In this document: positions 1 to 8,782 of the stretch, in pieces
How positions within the stretch are numbered: position 1 is the first letter of the stretch
Layout of the letters: every line of letters begins with the position of its first letter
NCBI GenBank assembly: GCA_963708805.1
Contig: CAVPUA010000003.1
Coordinates: 620,001-684,000, forward strand
Direction of reading: 5' to 3'
Length of the DNA: 64,000 nucleotides
Origin: CAVPUA01 sp963708805
GTDB taxonomy: Bacteria; Actinomycetota; Actinomycetes; Mycobacteriales; Jatrophihabitantaceae
The notes under the pieces: model-generated
What the model was told of the DNA's origin: nothing
Database searches by the model: none
What the model saw: the letters and a program-made list of their open reading frames with translations, nothing else
Position numbers and translations under genes: made by a program

Positions 1-963
1 CCGGGCGAGCTGCTCGGACAACACCGCGCCGGCGGCCATGAGCAGCGCCATCGGGACGAACGACGCGCCGGCCTTGGTCGGCGAGAAGCCCAGGACGGTC
101 TGCAGGTACAGCGAGGTGAAGAAGTAGATCCCGAACAACCCGAAGCCCCACATCACGATCGCGATGCTGCCGCCCGTGAAGACGCGCGAGCCGAACAGCG
201 ACACGTCCACCATCGGCTCGGACGAGCGGCGCTCGGCGATCACGAACGCCACGCCGAGCGCGGCGGCCAGGGCGAACATCGCGGTGATCGCCGGGGACGT
301 CCAGCCCAGGTCGTGGCCCTCGATCAGGGCATAGGTCAGGGCGAACAGGGTTCCGGCCGACAGCACGACTCCGGGCACGTCGAGACGGCGCGGCGCGTCC
401 GCCTCGCGCGACTCACCGATCGCCCACCAGCCCAGCGCCAGCGTTGCCGCGCCGAACGGGACGTTGATGAAGAAGATCCAGCCCCAGCTGACGTGCTGGC
501 TGATCAGTCCACCGAGTAGCGGGCCGATGGCCAGGGCAAGCGCGCCGACGGCGCTCCAGATGCCGACCGCCGCGGTGCGTTCCTTGGGGTCGGGATAGGT
601 CGCCGAGATGATCGCCAGCGTCGTCGGCGTGACGAGCGCCGCGCCGAGTCCTTGCAGCGCGCGACTGGTGATGAGGATCTCGACGTTGCCGGCCAGGCCG
701 GCGGCCAGCGAGGCGAGCGTGAAGATGGTCAGGCCGATCAGGAACAGCCGCCGTCGCCCGAACACGTCGGCCAGTCGTCCGCCGGCGAGCAGCAGGCTGG
801 CGAACACCAGGATGTAGCCGCTCACCACCCACTCGAGGCCGGCGGTCGACAGGTGCAGATCCCGTTGGATCGCCGGGATCGCCACGTTGACGATGTTGTT
901 GTCGAGGTAGGTCATGAAGGTGGCCAGTGCCACCGCCACCAATGTCCAGCGCCTGCGGTCCAT
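1..963 (-). CDS. MFS transporter, DHA2 (EmrB/QacA-like) drug exporter, 3' end outside window
   Basis: The reverse strand is open without a stop from 963 to the window edge (321 codons). The protein begins MDRRRWTLVAVALATFM and then carries YLDNNIVNVAIPAIQ, the motif-D1 type TM1 of 14-TM proton-coupled drug antiporters, followed by GGRLADVFGRRR, the loop 2-3 signature, and WIFFINVPFG, typical of the DHA2 family. It should export a toxic compound across the cytoplasmic membrane in exchange for protons. It is transcribed away from a TetR gene with only 68 bp between the starts, so TetR control is likely. The substrate cannot be told from sequence. Confidence 0.85.
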   Translation of the reverse strand, partial: MDRRRWTLVAVALATFMTYLDNNIVNVAIPAIQRDLHLSTAGLEWVVSGYILVFASLLLAGGRLADVFGRRRLFLIGLTIFTLASLAAGLAGNVEILITSRALQGLGAALVTPTTLAIISATYPDPKERTAAVGIWSAVGALALAIGPLLGGLISQHVSWGWIFFINVPFGAATLALGWWAIGESREADAPRRLDVPGVVLSAGTLFALTYALIEGHDLGWTSPAITAMFALAAALGVAFVIAERRSSEPMVDVSLFGSRVFTGGSIAIVMWGFGLFGIYFFTSLYLQTVLGFSPTKAGASFVPMALLMAAGAVLSEQLAR

Positions 964-973
964 CGCGGTCTCC

Positions 974-1023
974 TATACGTTGTAAATGTACGCCGTACAA
1001 GTGAAACCCTTACGGTGTATAGT
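974..1023. promoter_or_regulatory. Divergent promoter/TetR operator between MFS exporter and tetR
   Basis: The gap contains TTGTA at 980-984 and TACAA at 996-1000 as the outer arms of an inverted repeat, with GTAC-GCC-GTAC (988-998) nested inside. TATAGT at 1018-1023 is a good -10 box for tetR, 8 nt before its GTG. The palindrome sits over the presumed exporter promoter, a normal position for a TetR operator. Binding is inferred. Confidence 0.6.
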
Positions 1024-1031
1024 TGTCAACC

Positions 1032-1706
1032 GTGGCACCCAGAAAAGCGAGTGACGGTCTCAGCCGGGACGCCGTGATCGAGCGCGCGATGGCGCTGGCG
1101 GACGTCGAGGGCCTCGACGCCGTGACGATCCGGCGACTCGGCCAGGAGTTCGGCGTCACGCCGATGGCGCTCTACTGGCACGTCAAGAACAAGGACGAAC
1201 TCCTGGACGCGATGGGCGACGCCCTCTACGCCGACCTGCGGGTGCCCGAGACCCGCGACGCGCCGTGGCACGAGCACCTGCGCGAGGTCCTGGCCGATCT
1301 GGTCGCCGCGCTGCGGCGGCACCCGGGCAGCCTGTCGCTGGCCTACCGGCGCGTCCTCACCAGCCCGTCGGGTCTGGCCGTGACCGAGTACGCCTTGGGT
1401 CTGCTCGTCGACGCCGGATTCGACATCAAGCAGTCGGCCGAGCTCGCAACCTCGGCGCTGCAGACCGCGATCATGCTGGTCGGCTCCGAGCCGGGGGCCG
1501 AACAGGGCGTGCCTGAGGCCGAGGTCGCCGCGCACCTCGACGCGAAGCGGGCCGGCCTCACCCAGCTGCCGATCGAGCGGTACCCGAACCTGCGCGCGGC
1601 GGCCGAGTTCATGCTGCACTGCGACGACGCGGAGGAGTACTACGCGTCGGGCATCGCGCTCTACATCGAGGGCGTTCGCGCGATGCTGCAACTGGCCACC
1701 GTCTGA
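1032..1706 (+). CDS. TetR-family repressor (TetR_C_1 type)
   Basis: This is a DNA-binding repressor of about 224 residues. The N-terminal helix-turn-helix reads TIRRLGQEFGVTPMALYWHV, and the following KNKDELLDAM is the class seen in true TetR/tetracycline-repressor relatives; the C-terminal half is the ligand-binding dimer domain. GTG 1032 is chosen because TATAGT lies 8 nt upstream, which makes a leaderless message; a TTG at 1023 would add three residues but overlaps the -10 box. It is divergent from an MFS exporter and probably represses it until a drug-like ligand binds. Confidence 0.85.
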   Translation: MAPRKASDGLSRDAVIERAMALADVEGLDAVTIRRLGQEFGVTPMALYWHVKNKDELLDAMGDALYADLRVPETRDAPWHEHLREVLADLVAALRRHPGSLSLAYRRVLTSPSGLAVTEYALGLLVDAGFDIKQSAELATSALQTAIMLVGSEPGAEQGVPEAEVAAHLDAKRAGLTQLPIERYPNLRAAAEFMLHCDDAEEYYASGIALYIEGVRAMLQLATV

Positions 1707-1723
1707 TCGCTAGCATCGGCGGC

Positions 1724-2128
1724 GTGACCTCCCACGGCAATCTGCTGGCCCAGCCCGTCCACCTTCCCGTCGATCCGGCCGTCGCCCTGCTCGACGACGG
1801 CGCCGATCCGGTGGAGGTCGCCGGCAAGTACCCCGCGTCGTCCGCCGCCTGGGCGACCTTGGCCGAGCACGCGCTGCACGCCGTCCATCCGGTCGAGGCG
1901 TACGCCTACGCGCGCACCGGCTACCACCGCGGACTGGACGCGCTGCGCCGCGCCGGGTGGAAGGGCAACGGACCGGTGCCGTGGTCGCACGCCCCCAACC
2001 GCGGGTTCCTGCGGGCGCTGCACGCGCTTGCCGAGGCCGCGGACGCCATCGGCGAGGACGACGAGGCCAAGCGCTGCCAGGACCTGCTCGCCGAGTGCGA
2101 TCCGGCCGCGGTGGCCGCGCTCGCCTGA
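1724..2128 (+). CDS. DUF3151 family protein
   Basis: A 134-residue soluble protein recognised as DUF3151, an actinobacterial family of unknown function. Visible family features are the Pro-rich N-terminus, YPASSAAWATLAE near residue 40 and the AYAYARTGYHRGLDALRRAGWKG block near 66-85. The length matches the family. GTG 1724 follows TAGCAT (1711-1716) by 7 nt, so the message is probably leaderless and independent of tetR although only 17 bp separate the genes. No catalytic residues can be assigned. Confidence 0.8.
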   Translation: MTSHGNLLAQPVHLPVDPAVALLDDGADPVEVAGKYPASSAAWATLAEHALHAVHPVEAYAYARTGYHRGLDALRRAGWKGNGPVPWSHAPNRGFLRALHALAEAADAIGEDDEAKRCQDLLAECDPAAVAALA

Positions 2129-2206
2129 TCCAGGCGCTGCGGCGATGGCTGACATGGACTAAAGTCCCAGTTAAGTGGATACGTCCTGGAGCGGGGAGCG
2201 GTGGCG

Positions 2207-2524
2207 ATGGCAGCGGATCTTCGGCTCGACTGGGATCTGATGACCGAATCGAGCAAGGCCCTCGGCGATATCTACACGGTGTTCGACACGCTGCGGTCGC
2301 GGCGCTCCCAGACCATGAACGACTGGGGTTCGGACGACATCAAAGGCGCGCTGAAGAGCTTCGCCGACGACTGGGACAACCACCGCGAGAAGACCATGAA
2401 GTCGGTCGACTCGGTCAAGCAGGACATCGACGAGGCGCTGGAGAAGTTCGGGGACGCCGACGCCCAGCTCAAGAAGTCGCTGGCGCCCAAGACCGTGCAC
2501 GGCAGCGGGGCGCAGCCGCGTTGA
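2207..2524 (+). CDS. Small helical EspC/WXG100-like protein (type VII secretion partner)
   Basis: A 105-residue, all-helical, Cys-free acidic protein. A helix-turn-helix pair is implied by heptad-like sequence on either side of NDWGSDDIKGALKSFADDWD (about residues 39-58); the WG turn and following WD resemble WXG100/EspC-type substrates. ATG 2207 is preferred over GTG 2201 because GGGGAG at 2193-2198 then stands 8 nt away. Its stop overlaps the TTG of the next gene, a T7SS-signal protein, so the two probably form a co-secreted or chaperone pair. Family assignment is by pattern only. Confidence 0.6.
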   Translation: MAADLRLDWDLMTESSKALGDIYTVFDTLRSRRSQTMNDWGSDDIKGALKSFADDWDNHREKTMKSVDSVKQDIDEALEKFGDADAQLKKSLAPKTVHGSGAQPR

Positions 2525-3903
2525 GCCGCCCCGCCGACTGGTCGCCCCTGGCCGATTCCGACCCGGTCCCCGGCGATTCGGCCACCATCGCGTCCGAGGC
2601 CAAGTACTACTCGGACGCCGCTCAGACGATCAGCGACCAGGTCGCGCGGCTGAACAAGATGGCCGGCCAGGGCGAACTGCTCGGCAAGACCGCCGACAAG
2701 CTCCGCAGCGCCGCCGGTGACCTGTCGGGCAAGCTCCAGAAAACGCACGGCCGCTTCGCCACGGTCGGCTCGCAACTCACTGCCTGGGTGCCCCACTTCG
2801 AGGACGCCCAGCGCGACACCCTGAAGGCCTACAACGACTATCAGGACGCCGCGGCCACCGCGTCCAAGAACGCTCCGCCGCCGGCGCCCAAGCCGTCGTC
2901 CACGCCGCCGCCCACGCCGACCCCGGCGCAGGTGAGCGCGGAGAACGCCCGCAAGACCGCGTACGGCAACGCGACGGGCGCGATGTCTACGGCCAAGACG
3001 GCGTTCGACACCGCGGTGGGCAATCGGGACGCCGCGGCCAAGATCATCGCCGGCAAGATCAACGACGCCCTGCACGACGGTCTCAAGGACGGCTTCTGGG
3101 ACCACATCTCGGCCTGGGTGACGCAGCACCTGAAGATGATCAACTTGATCATCACGATCTTGACGTACGTCGTCACGGCCGTGGCGATCCTGTGCATCTT
3201 CATTCCCGGCCTGAACCTGCTGGCGATCGGACTGACGATCGCACTGCTGGCCGGACACACCTTGCTGGCCGCGACCGGCAACGGTTCGTGGGTCGACGTG
3301 GCGCTCGACATCTTCGCGCTGGCGACCTTCGGTGCCGGTCGCCTTCTGACACCGATCGCCGACGGCGCCCGCGGGGCCGTGCTGGCCCGGGCCGGTGGTC
3401 TTGCGGCCGACGAAGCGAGTGGGACGGTCCAGGCCACCCGGGCCGTCACCCGAACGGCGTATGAAGAGGCGGCACAAGGCCTGGGCAAGTTCACGCCCAA
3501 GGGCTTCAAGGCGTTCGTGAGTCTCAAGACCGGCTTCTTCGACGCCGCGACAGCGTCGAAATCGGCCGAGGCGGCGTCGGCCGCGAAGACGGCGATGCTC
3601 GAGCGATCGCTGCCCGACGTAACGGCCGGAGAATCGGTCAGGGCACTCGACAGCGGGAACGCGGCGATCTTGAAGGACTACGGCAGCCTCTTGGACGAGT
3701 TTCCTGGTGACGGCGAACTCTCGAACCTCATCGACGCTGGGCGGGTGCCGATCAACGCCGCACGGGTGGCCAACGCCGCCGGCTTCGGAATCGACTTCGG
3801 CAACCGCACGGCGTCGTCGAACGGCTGGTTCCCGGGCCAGCCCGGCATCCCGGCGTGGGACAACTTCAAGGAGTCGTACTCGACCGGGCTGTTCCAGCCG
3901 TGA
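2521..3903 (+). CDS. Putative T7SS-signal-domain protein with Pro-rich linker and membrane segments
   Basis: A 460-residue protein starting at TTG 2521, whose start overlaps the upstream stop (TTGA). Residues 1-110 begin RPADWSPLADSDPVPGD and continue as long helices ending near VPHFEDAQRDTLKAYNDYQ, the layout of the putative T7SS-secreted N-terminal domain of polymorphic-toxin-type proteins. A Pro/Thr linker (about 117-137) follows, then a helical stretch, then two or three hydrophobic segments (about 205-278), then an Ala-rich region. The last 90 residues match no toxin domain I know. It is probably a secreted or membrane-inserted T7 substrate. No ESX core gene is present nearby. Confidence 0.6.
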   Translation: MSRPADWSPLADSDPVPGDSATIASEAKYYSDAAQTISDQVARLNKMAGQGELLGKTADKLRSAAGDLSGKLQKTHGRFATVGSQLTAWVPHFEDAQRDTLKAYNDYQDAAATASKNAPPPAPKPSSTPPPTPTPAQVSAENARKTAYGNATGAMSTAKTAFDTAVGNRDAAAKIIAGKINDALHDGLKDGFWDHISAWVTQHLKMINLIITILTYVVTAVAILCIFIPGLNLLAIGLTIALLAGHTLLAATGNGSWVDVALDIFALATFGAGRLLTPIADGARGAVLARAGGLAADEASGTVQATRAVTRTAYEEAAQGLGKFTPKGFKAFVSLKTGFFDAATASKSAEAASAAKTAMLERSLPDVTAGESVRALDSGNAAILKDYGSLLDEFPGDGELSNLIDAGRVPINAARVANAAGFGIDFGNRTASSNGWFPGQPGIPAWDNFKESYSTGLFQP

Positions 3904-4505
3904 CGGACCCTGAGCCCGTTGGCGGACTTCGCCTGAGTTCTGACTATGACGAGAAGCGCTGGGTCGCGATACCCGATCCCCGACTGGTGGACGTCGACCG
4001 CTGGTCGCGAGACGTGTCGCACGCCTGGGCTCAGGACTTGGGACGCCTGAACGACCACAACTGGGCCGACATCCTGCGCCGCATTCTCCTCATCACGATC
4101 GAGCGCGCCCACGAAGGCAACCCCGATCGCAGATTCGTCCATCTACTGACCCCGCCCCGTCAGGCACCGTCACCGATTCCGGTCGCCGTCGCCGTGCTCC
4201 CTGACGCATCGTCGCTCGATGAGGTGGTGGCCGAACTCGCGACCGACGACAGCGACCTCGTGGAGCCGACGAAGGCGGAACCGATCGTGCTCAAATCGGG
4301 GGCACAGGCTTTCGTCGTGACGTCGCATCGGCGCGACGCCGAGAACGTGATCACGACAGCGATGCGAGTCATCTGGGAGATCGAGCCCGGTGCGCTTGCT
4401 CTGGTGACCGCCTCGGGCACCAACTCCGGGCGCATCCTGATCATGCGCGACGACCTGGTCGAACTGGCCGGAGGCCTCGCGATCATTCCCGACGAACCGC
4501 AATGA
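3900..4505 (+). CDS. Hypothetical protein of the T7SS substrate cassette (paralogue A)
   Basis: A 201-residue soluble protein with no signal peptide. GTG 3900 overlaps the upstream stop (GTGA), giving tight translational coupling. The middle holds PIPVAVAVLPDASSLDEVVAEL and a beta-rich half with AFVVTSHRR and GALALVTASGT. Layout and order of motifs resemble the next gene product, so the two look like diverged paralogues. No enzyme motif is visible. By position they could be chaperones or accessory factors for the secreted protein; this is inference. Confidence 0.5.
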   Translation: MTDPEPVGGLRLSSDYDEKRWVAIPDPRLVDVDRWSRDVSHAWAQDLGRLNDHNWADILRRILLITIERAHEGNPDRRFVHLLTPPRQAPSPIPVAVAVLPDASSLDEVVAELATDDSDLVEPTKAEPIVLKSGAQAFVVTSHRRDAENVITTAMRVIWEIEPGALALVTASGTNSGRILIMRDDLVELAGGLAIIPDEPQ

Positions 4506-5095
4506 GCGAACCGGGCTACCGGCTGATCCTGCCGCCTGGTTGGGCGCGGATTCCGTTGCACGACGACCCTCACGCGGCGATCGATCGCATCCTCGACACG
4601 TCCTTCCAGGATCTCCCTCGTGACGAGGTGTGGCAGGTCCGCCGTGATCTGCGAAAGCAGTTGCTCGAGCAGGTCGACAAGGCGCGTGACAACGAGGGCG
4701 TGGACCTCTACCTGCCGGTCGAGCGGGTGCATGGCGTAACGATCCCCGCGTCGTTCGTCGTCGCCGTCCTCCCCTTCAGCTCGACGGAAACGCCGTCGGC
4801 CGAGGACGTGCTCGCACTGTGGATCGCCGAGGCGGCCGACGCGGCGCCGGTCGACATCGACGGATCGCTGGCGGCCCGCGCCGAACGGGTCGAGGTGGGC
4901 GTGGCCGGCGCCGAGGACGGTTCGCAGTTTCCGTCGCGCCGCGTCGACTACCTGATCCGATTCCCGTTGCCGGACGACGTGTGGCTGACCATCTCGTTCA
5001 GCACCATCGGTGACGGTCGCCCCGACAGTGAGTTCACGACGATGATGGTCCAGCTCTTCGACGCCGTGGTGGGGACATTTCGATGGACGAACTAG
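4502..5095 (+). CDS. Hypothetical protein of the T7SS substrate cassette (paralogue B)
   Basis: A 197-residue protein beginning with ATG 4502, which overlaps the previous stop (ATGA). It opens YRLILPPGWARIPL, has a helical segment with QVDKARDNEGVDLYLPVE, then PASFVVAVLPFSS, which lines up with the AVAVLP block of the preceding protein, and ends in VWLTISFSTIGDG and a C-terminal helix, as expected for an alpha/beta substrate-binding or chaperone fold. No signal peptide or membrane helix. Function unknown. Confidence 0.5.
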   Translation: MSEPGYRLILPPGWARIPLHDDPHAAIDRILDTSFQDLPRDEVWQVRRDLRKQLLEQVDKARDNEGVDLYLPVERVHGVTIPASFVVAVLPFSSTETPSAEDVLALWIAEAADAAPVDIDGSLAARAERVEVGVAGAEDGSQFPSRRVDYLIRFPLPDDVWLTISFSTIGDGRPDSEFTTMMVQLFDAVVGTFRWTN

Positions 5096-5487
5096 CGTCG
5101 TGGGACGGCGGCGCGGCCGATCGGATCCGGGCGTCCGACGAGGCCGGGCAACGAAAGATCGCCCGCTGGTTCTTGTTCTGCGCCGGACTCCTGAACCTCG
5201 TCGACATCCCGCTCGCCATGTCGGCCGGTGCCTCGGATGCAGTCGCGGTGACGATCGGGGCAGTTCTCGCGCTGGTCTGCTTCGTGATCGGTTACGTGAC
5301 GCATGGGCGGCGGCGGCTGGCTGCGCTCTACGTGCTGGCCGTCGCCGTGATGTGGCCGGGTAGCTGGGAGCCGGTACTGCTCGTGCTGCTCGGACTGTTC
5401 CCGGTGCTCGTGATCGTCACCGAATCGGTGGTGCGACACCTCGTTCGCAAGACCGCGGCGGCCCTTGCGGGCCCGAACGGATCCTGA
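5083..5487 (+). CDS. Small integral membrane protein of the T7SS substrate cassette
   Basis: A 134-residue protein that overlaps the preceding gene by 13 bp. A short acidic head (DELASWDGGAADRIR) is followed by about four hydrophobic segments: WFLFCAGLLNLVDIPLAM, AVTIGAVLALVCFVIGYV, LAALYVLAVAVMW and PVLLVLLGLFPVLVIVT. The tail is basic. No transport motif is seen. As the last gene of a five-gene coupled string it could anchor the cassette products at the membrane. Confidence 0.55.
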   Translation: MDELASWDGGAADRIRASDEAGQRKIARWFLFCAGLLNLVDIPLAMSAGASDAVAVTIGAVLALVCFVIGYVTHGRRRLAALYVLAVAVMWPGSWEPVLLVLLGLFPVLVIVTESVVRHLVRKTAAALAGPNGS

Positions 5488-5547
5488 CGATCCGGGCGTC
5501 GACTACCCTGCCTGTGGCCGTGAATAGCGCGCACAACAGGAGGCTGA

Positions 5548-6834
5548 ATGCCTGCGATCGTCCTCGTCGGCGCCCAGTGGGGCGACGAAGGCAAGGGCAA
5601 GGCCACCGACCTGCTCGGCAGCCGGATCGACGCCGTCGTGAAGTTCAACGGCGGCAACAACGCCGGCCACACCATCGTCATCGGCGACCAGAAGTACGCC
5701 CTGCACCTGCTGCCCAGCGGCATCTTGACGCCAGGCTGCACCCCGGTGATCGGCAACGGGGTGGTGATCGACCTTGGCGTGCTGTTCGAAGAGATCGACG
5801 CCCTCGAGGCGCGGGGCGTCGACACCTCGAAGCTGGTCGTCAGCGCCAACGCGCACGTCATCGCGTCCTACAACCGGACGCTCGACAAGGTCAACGAGCG
5901 GTTCCTCGGCAGCCGCCGGATCGGCACGACGGGTCGCGGCATCGGGCCCGCGTACGCGGACAAGATGTCGCGAGTCGGCATCCGTATCCAGGACCTCTTC
6001 GACGAGGAGGTGCTGAGGGCGAAGGTCAGCGGCGCGCTGAACCTCAAGAACCAGATCCTGGTCAAGATCTACAACCGCAAGGCCGTCGAGATCGAGGACG
6101 TCGTCGACGAGCTGCTCGCTCACGCCGAGCGGCTGCGGCCGATGGTGGCCGACACCTCGCTGCTGCTCGACACGATGCTCGACCAGGGCAAGACGATCGT
6201 GCTCGAAGCCGGCCAGGCGACGCTGCTCGATGTCGACCACGGCACCTACCCGTTCGTGACGTCCTCGAACGCGACCTCGGGCGGCGCCTGCACCGGCAGC
6301 GGCATCCCACCCACCCGCATCGACCGCGTCATCGCGATCATCAAGGCGTACACGACGCGCGTCGGCGAAGGCCCGTTTCCGACCGAGCTGCTGCACGACA
6401 AGGGCGAGGAGCTGCGACAGGCGGGCGCCGAGTTCGGCACGACCACCGGCCGCCCGCGCCGCACCGGCTGGTTCGATGCGGTCATCGGACGATATGCGAC
6501 TCGCGTCAACGGCGTCACCGACTTCGTGTTGACCAAGCTCGACGTGCTCACCGGCATGGGCGAGGTGCCGGTCTGCGTCGCCTACGAGGTCGACGGCGTC
6601 CGTCACGACGAGATGCCGATGACCCAGGCCGAGTTCGCCCGAGCGATTCCGATCTATGAAACCTTCCCCGGCTGGGACGAGGACATCTCGGCGGCGCGCA
6701 CGGTCGCCGACCTGCCCCGCAACGCCCGCGACTACATCGACGTGCTCGAGAAGATGATCAAGGCCCCCATATCGGCCATCGGCGTCGGGCCGGGCCGTGA
6801 TGAGACAATCGCGGTGAGGGATCTTCTGGACTGA
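5548..6834 (+). CDS. purA: Adenylosuccinate synthetase
   Basis: A 428-residue enzyme that couples IMP and aspartate with GTP hydrolysis to form adenylosuccinate, the first step from IMP to AMP in the cytoplasm. The GTP-binding loop GAQWGDEGKGK is at residues 8-18, the catalytic Asp is in it, and the general-acid His lies in GGNNAGHTIV. IGTTGRGIGPAYADK, the TEL/GEE block and TKLDVLTG are also present. Full length for the family and uninterrupted. ATG 5548 follows AGGAGG (5538-5543) with 4 nt spacing. TACCCT near 5502 is a possible -10 box. Confidence 0.97.
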   Translation: MPAIVLVGAQWGDEGKGKATDLLGSRIDAVVKFNGGNNAGHTIVIGDQKYALHLLPSGILTPGCTPVIGNGVVIDLGVLFEEIDALEARGVDTSKLVVSANAHVIASYNRTLDKVNERFLGSRRIGTTGRGIGPAYADKMSRVGIRIQDLFDEEVLRAKVSGALNLKNQILVKIYNRKAVEIEDVVDELLAHAERLRPMVADTSLLLDTMLDQGKTIVLEAGQATLLDVDHGTYPFVTSSNATSGGACTGSGIPPTRIDRVIAIIKAYTTRVGEGPFPTELLHDKGEELRQAGAEFGTTTGRPRRTGWFDAVIGRYATRVNGVTDFVLTKLDVLTGMGEVPVCVAYEVDGVRHDEMPMTQAEFARAIPIYETFPGWDEDISAARTVADLPRNARDYIDVLEKMIKAPISAIGVGPGRDETIAVRDLLD

Positions 6835-6852
6835 CTTGTGGGGGGACAGCAC

Positions 6853-7467
6853 GTGCCACGCATGGGCCTGAACCCCGATCGGGTCGTCGCCGCCGCGGCC
6901 GAGATCGCCGACAAGGACGGTCTCGACGAGCTGACGCTGGCCCTCCTTGCCGAACGTCTGGGTATTCGCGTCCCAAGCCTCTACAAGCACGTCGACGGTC
7001 TGGACGATCTGCGCAACCGACTCGCCGGCGTCGGCATGGCGGCCCTGGCTAATGCAGTTAGTCGGGCCGCCGAGGGTCGCCACGGCCGCGATGCCCTGGT
7101 CTCGATCGCGCAGGCCTACCGGCGCTTCGCCCGACTGCATCCCGGTCAGTACCAGGCCCTGTCGCGACCGGTCCGCCCGGCGACGCCCCAAGCCGAAGAG
7201 GGCCAGCGCATCGTCGAGATCCTGGACCGGGTCGTCGGCGACTACAAGCTGACCGGCGACGACGCCGTTCATGCCGTCCGCAGCATCCGGGCCGCGCTGC
7301 ACGGCTTCGTCTCGCTCGAGGCGGCCGGCGGTTACGGCCGCTCGGCGACGGTCGAGGCCAGCTTCTATTCGATGATCGCGATGATCGACCGCGGCCTCGG
7401 CGGCTGGACCCAGCCGGGCAAGAGCAGCGGCGGCCTGTTGAGCTCATTGCTGCGACCCATCCGTTAG
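6853..7467 (+). CDS. TetR/AcrR-family regulator with WHG-type C-terminal domain
   Basis: About 204 residues. The N-terminal HTH contains LTLALLAERLGIRVPSLYKHV followed by DGLDDLRNRLA; the C-terminal part with ARLHPGQYQALSRP and ALHGFVSLEAAGGYG is typical of the TetR group carrying a WHG domain. GTG 6853 is preferred because a G-rich Shine-Dalgarno (GGGGGGA, 6840-6846) precedes it by 6 nt; GTG 6838 is an alternative. It lies between purA and purD, but regulators of this group usually act on local efflux or fatty-acid genes, so a purine role is unproven. Confidence 0.8.
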   Translation: MPRMGLNPDRVVAAAAEIADKDGLDELTLALLAERLGIRVPSLYKHVDGLDDLRNRLAGVGMAALANAVSRAAEGRHGRDALVSIAQAYRRFARLHPGQYQALSRPVRPATPQAEEGQRIVEILDRVVGDYKLTGDDAVHAVRSIRAALHGFVSLEAAGGYGRSATVEASFYSMIAMIDRGLGGWTQPGKSSGGLLSSLLRPIR

Positions 7468-7516
7468 CGATTGTGGAGCGAATACCGCGCTATGCGCGGT
7501 GAACGCTCCAGAATCG
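7468..7516. promoter_or_regulatory. Nested three-tier inverted repeat before purD
   Basis: A 49-bp symmetric element. Outer arms CGATT/AATCG (7468-7472, 7512-7516), middle arms TGGAGCG/CGCTCCA (7474-7480, 7504-7510) and inner arms ACCGCGC/GCGCGGT (7484-7490, 7494-7500) around a TAT loop, with symmetric 1- and 3-nt interruptions. It directly follows the tetR stop and precedes TAGGCT (7524-7529), the probable purD -10 box. It may be the tetR terminator, a purD operator, or both. Confidence 0.6.
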
Positions 7517-7535
7517 GCGCCCGTAGGCTCTGGCT

Positions 7536-8764
7536 GTGCGGGTTCTTGTGGTGGGGTCTGGTGCGCGTGAGCATGCGCTCTGCCTGGCGTTGGCCGCCGA
7601 TCCGGGCGTGACCTCCCTGGTGTGCGCGCCGGGCAACGCCGGAACGGCCGCGGTTGCCGAACAGCGCGGGGTCGACGCCACCGACGGTGCCGCCGTCGCC
7701 GCGCTGGCCACCGAGCTGGGCGCCGACTTCGTGATCGTCGGCCCCGAGGCCCCCCTGGTGGCCGGTGTGGCCGACGCCGTCCGCGCCGCCGGGATCGACT
7801 GCTTCGGGCCGTCCGCCGCCGCCGCACAACTCGAGGGAAGCAAGGCGTTCGCGAAGTCGGTCATGCAAGCGGCGGGGGTGCCGACCGCTGCCGCACGCGT
7901 CTGCCTGACCGCCGACGAGGCCGCCGCCGCCCTGGACGAGTTCGGGCCGCCGTACGTGGTGAAGGACGACGGGCTGGCGGCCGGCAAGGGGGTGGTGGTC
8001 ACCGCCGACCGGGACGAGGCGCTGGCTCACGCGGGCTCGTGCGGACGGGTCGTCATCGAAGAGTTCCTCGACGGCCCCGAGGTCTCGCTGTTCTGCGTCA
8101 CCGACGGGGTGACCGTGGTGCCGCTGCTGCCGGCGCAGGACTTCAAACGCGTCGGCGACGGCGACGCCGGGCCGAACACGGGCGGAATGGGCGCCTACGC
8201 CCGCTGCCGTGGCTGGCCGCCGGGAACGGTCGACGACGTGGTCGAGCGGGTCGCCCGCCCGACCGTCGAGGAGATGGCCCGACGCGGAACGCCCTTCGCC
8301 GGTCTGCTGTACGTCGGGCTGGCCATGACCTCGCGCGGGCCCACGGGTGGTCGAGTTCAACGCCCGCTTCGGCGACCCCGAGACGCAGGTCGTCCTGGCC
8401 CTGCTCGACTCTCCGCTGGGAGCCTTGCTTCACGCGGCGGCGATCGGCGGCCTGGCGGGAGCACCCGCCTCTGGTCTGGCGCGATGGATTCGCCGTCACG
8501 GTCGTCGTCGCCGCCGAGGGCTATCCCGGCCCGCCGCGCGCCGGTGATGTGATCGAGGGCGCGGAGGCCGACGGCGTGATCCACGCCGGAACTCGCCGTC
8601 GCGACGACGGGGCGATCGTGTCGAGCGGCGGGCGGGTGCTCTCGGTGACGGCGACCGGCGCGACGTTGGCCGAAGCGCGGGCCGCCGCCTACGCCCGGGT
8701 GGACGCGATCGACCTGCCCGGCGGCCACCATCGAAACGACATTGCCCTCGCGGCGTCGACTTAG
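7536..8764 (+). CDS. purD: Phosphoribosylamine-glycine ligase (two apparent frame slips)
   Basis: An ATP-grasp enzyme making GAR from phosphoribosylamine, glycine and ATP, step two of purine synthesis. MRVLVVGSGAREHALCLAL opens the protein, PYVVKDDGLAAGKGVVV marks the ATP-grasp core, and FNARFGDPETQVVLALLD is the family signature. The frame is broken near 8340 (after TSRGP, before VVEFNARFGD) and near 8457 (after IGGLA, before HPPLVWRDG); removing one base at each restores a protein of about 408 residues. Both slips are +1 and are probably sequence errors. GTG 7536 stands 6 nt after TAGGCT, suggesting leaderless translation. Confidence 0.92.
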
Positions 8765-8782
8765 AGCGCGCACCATGGGCAG

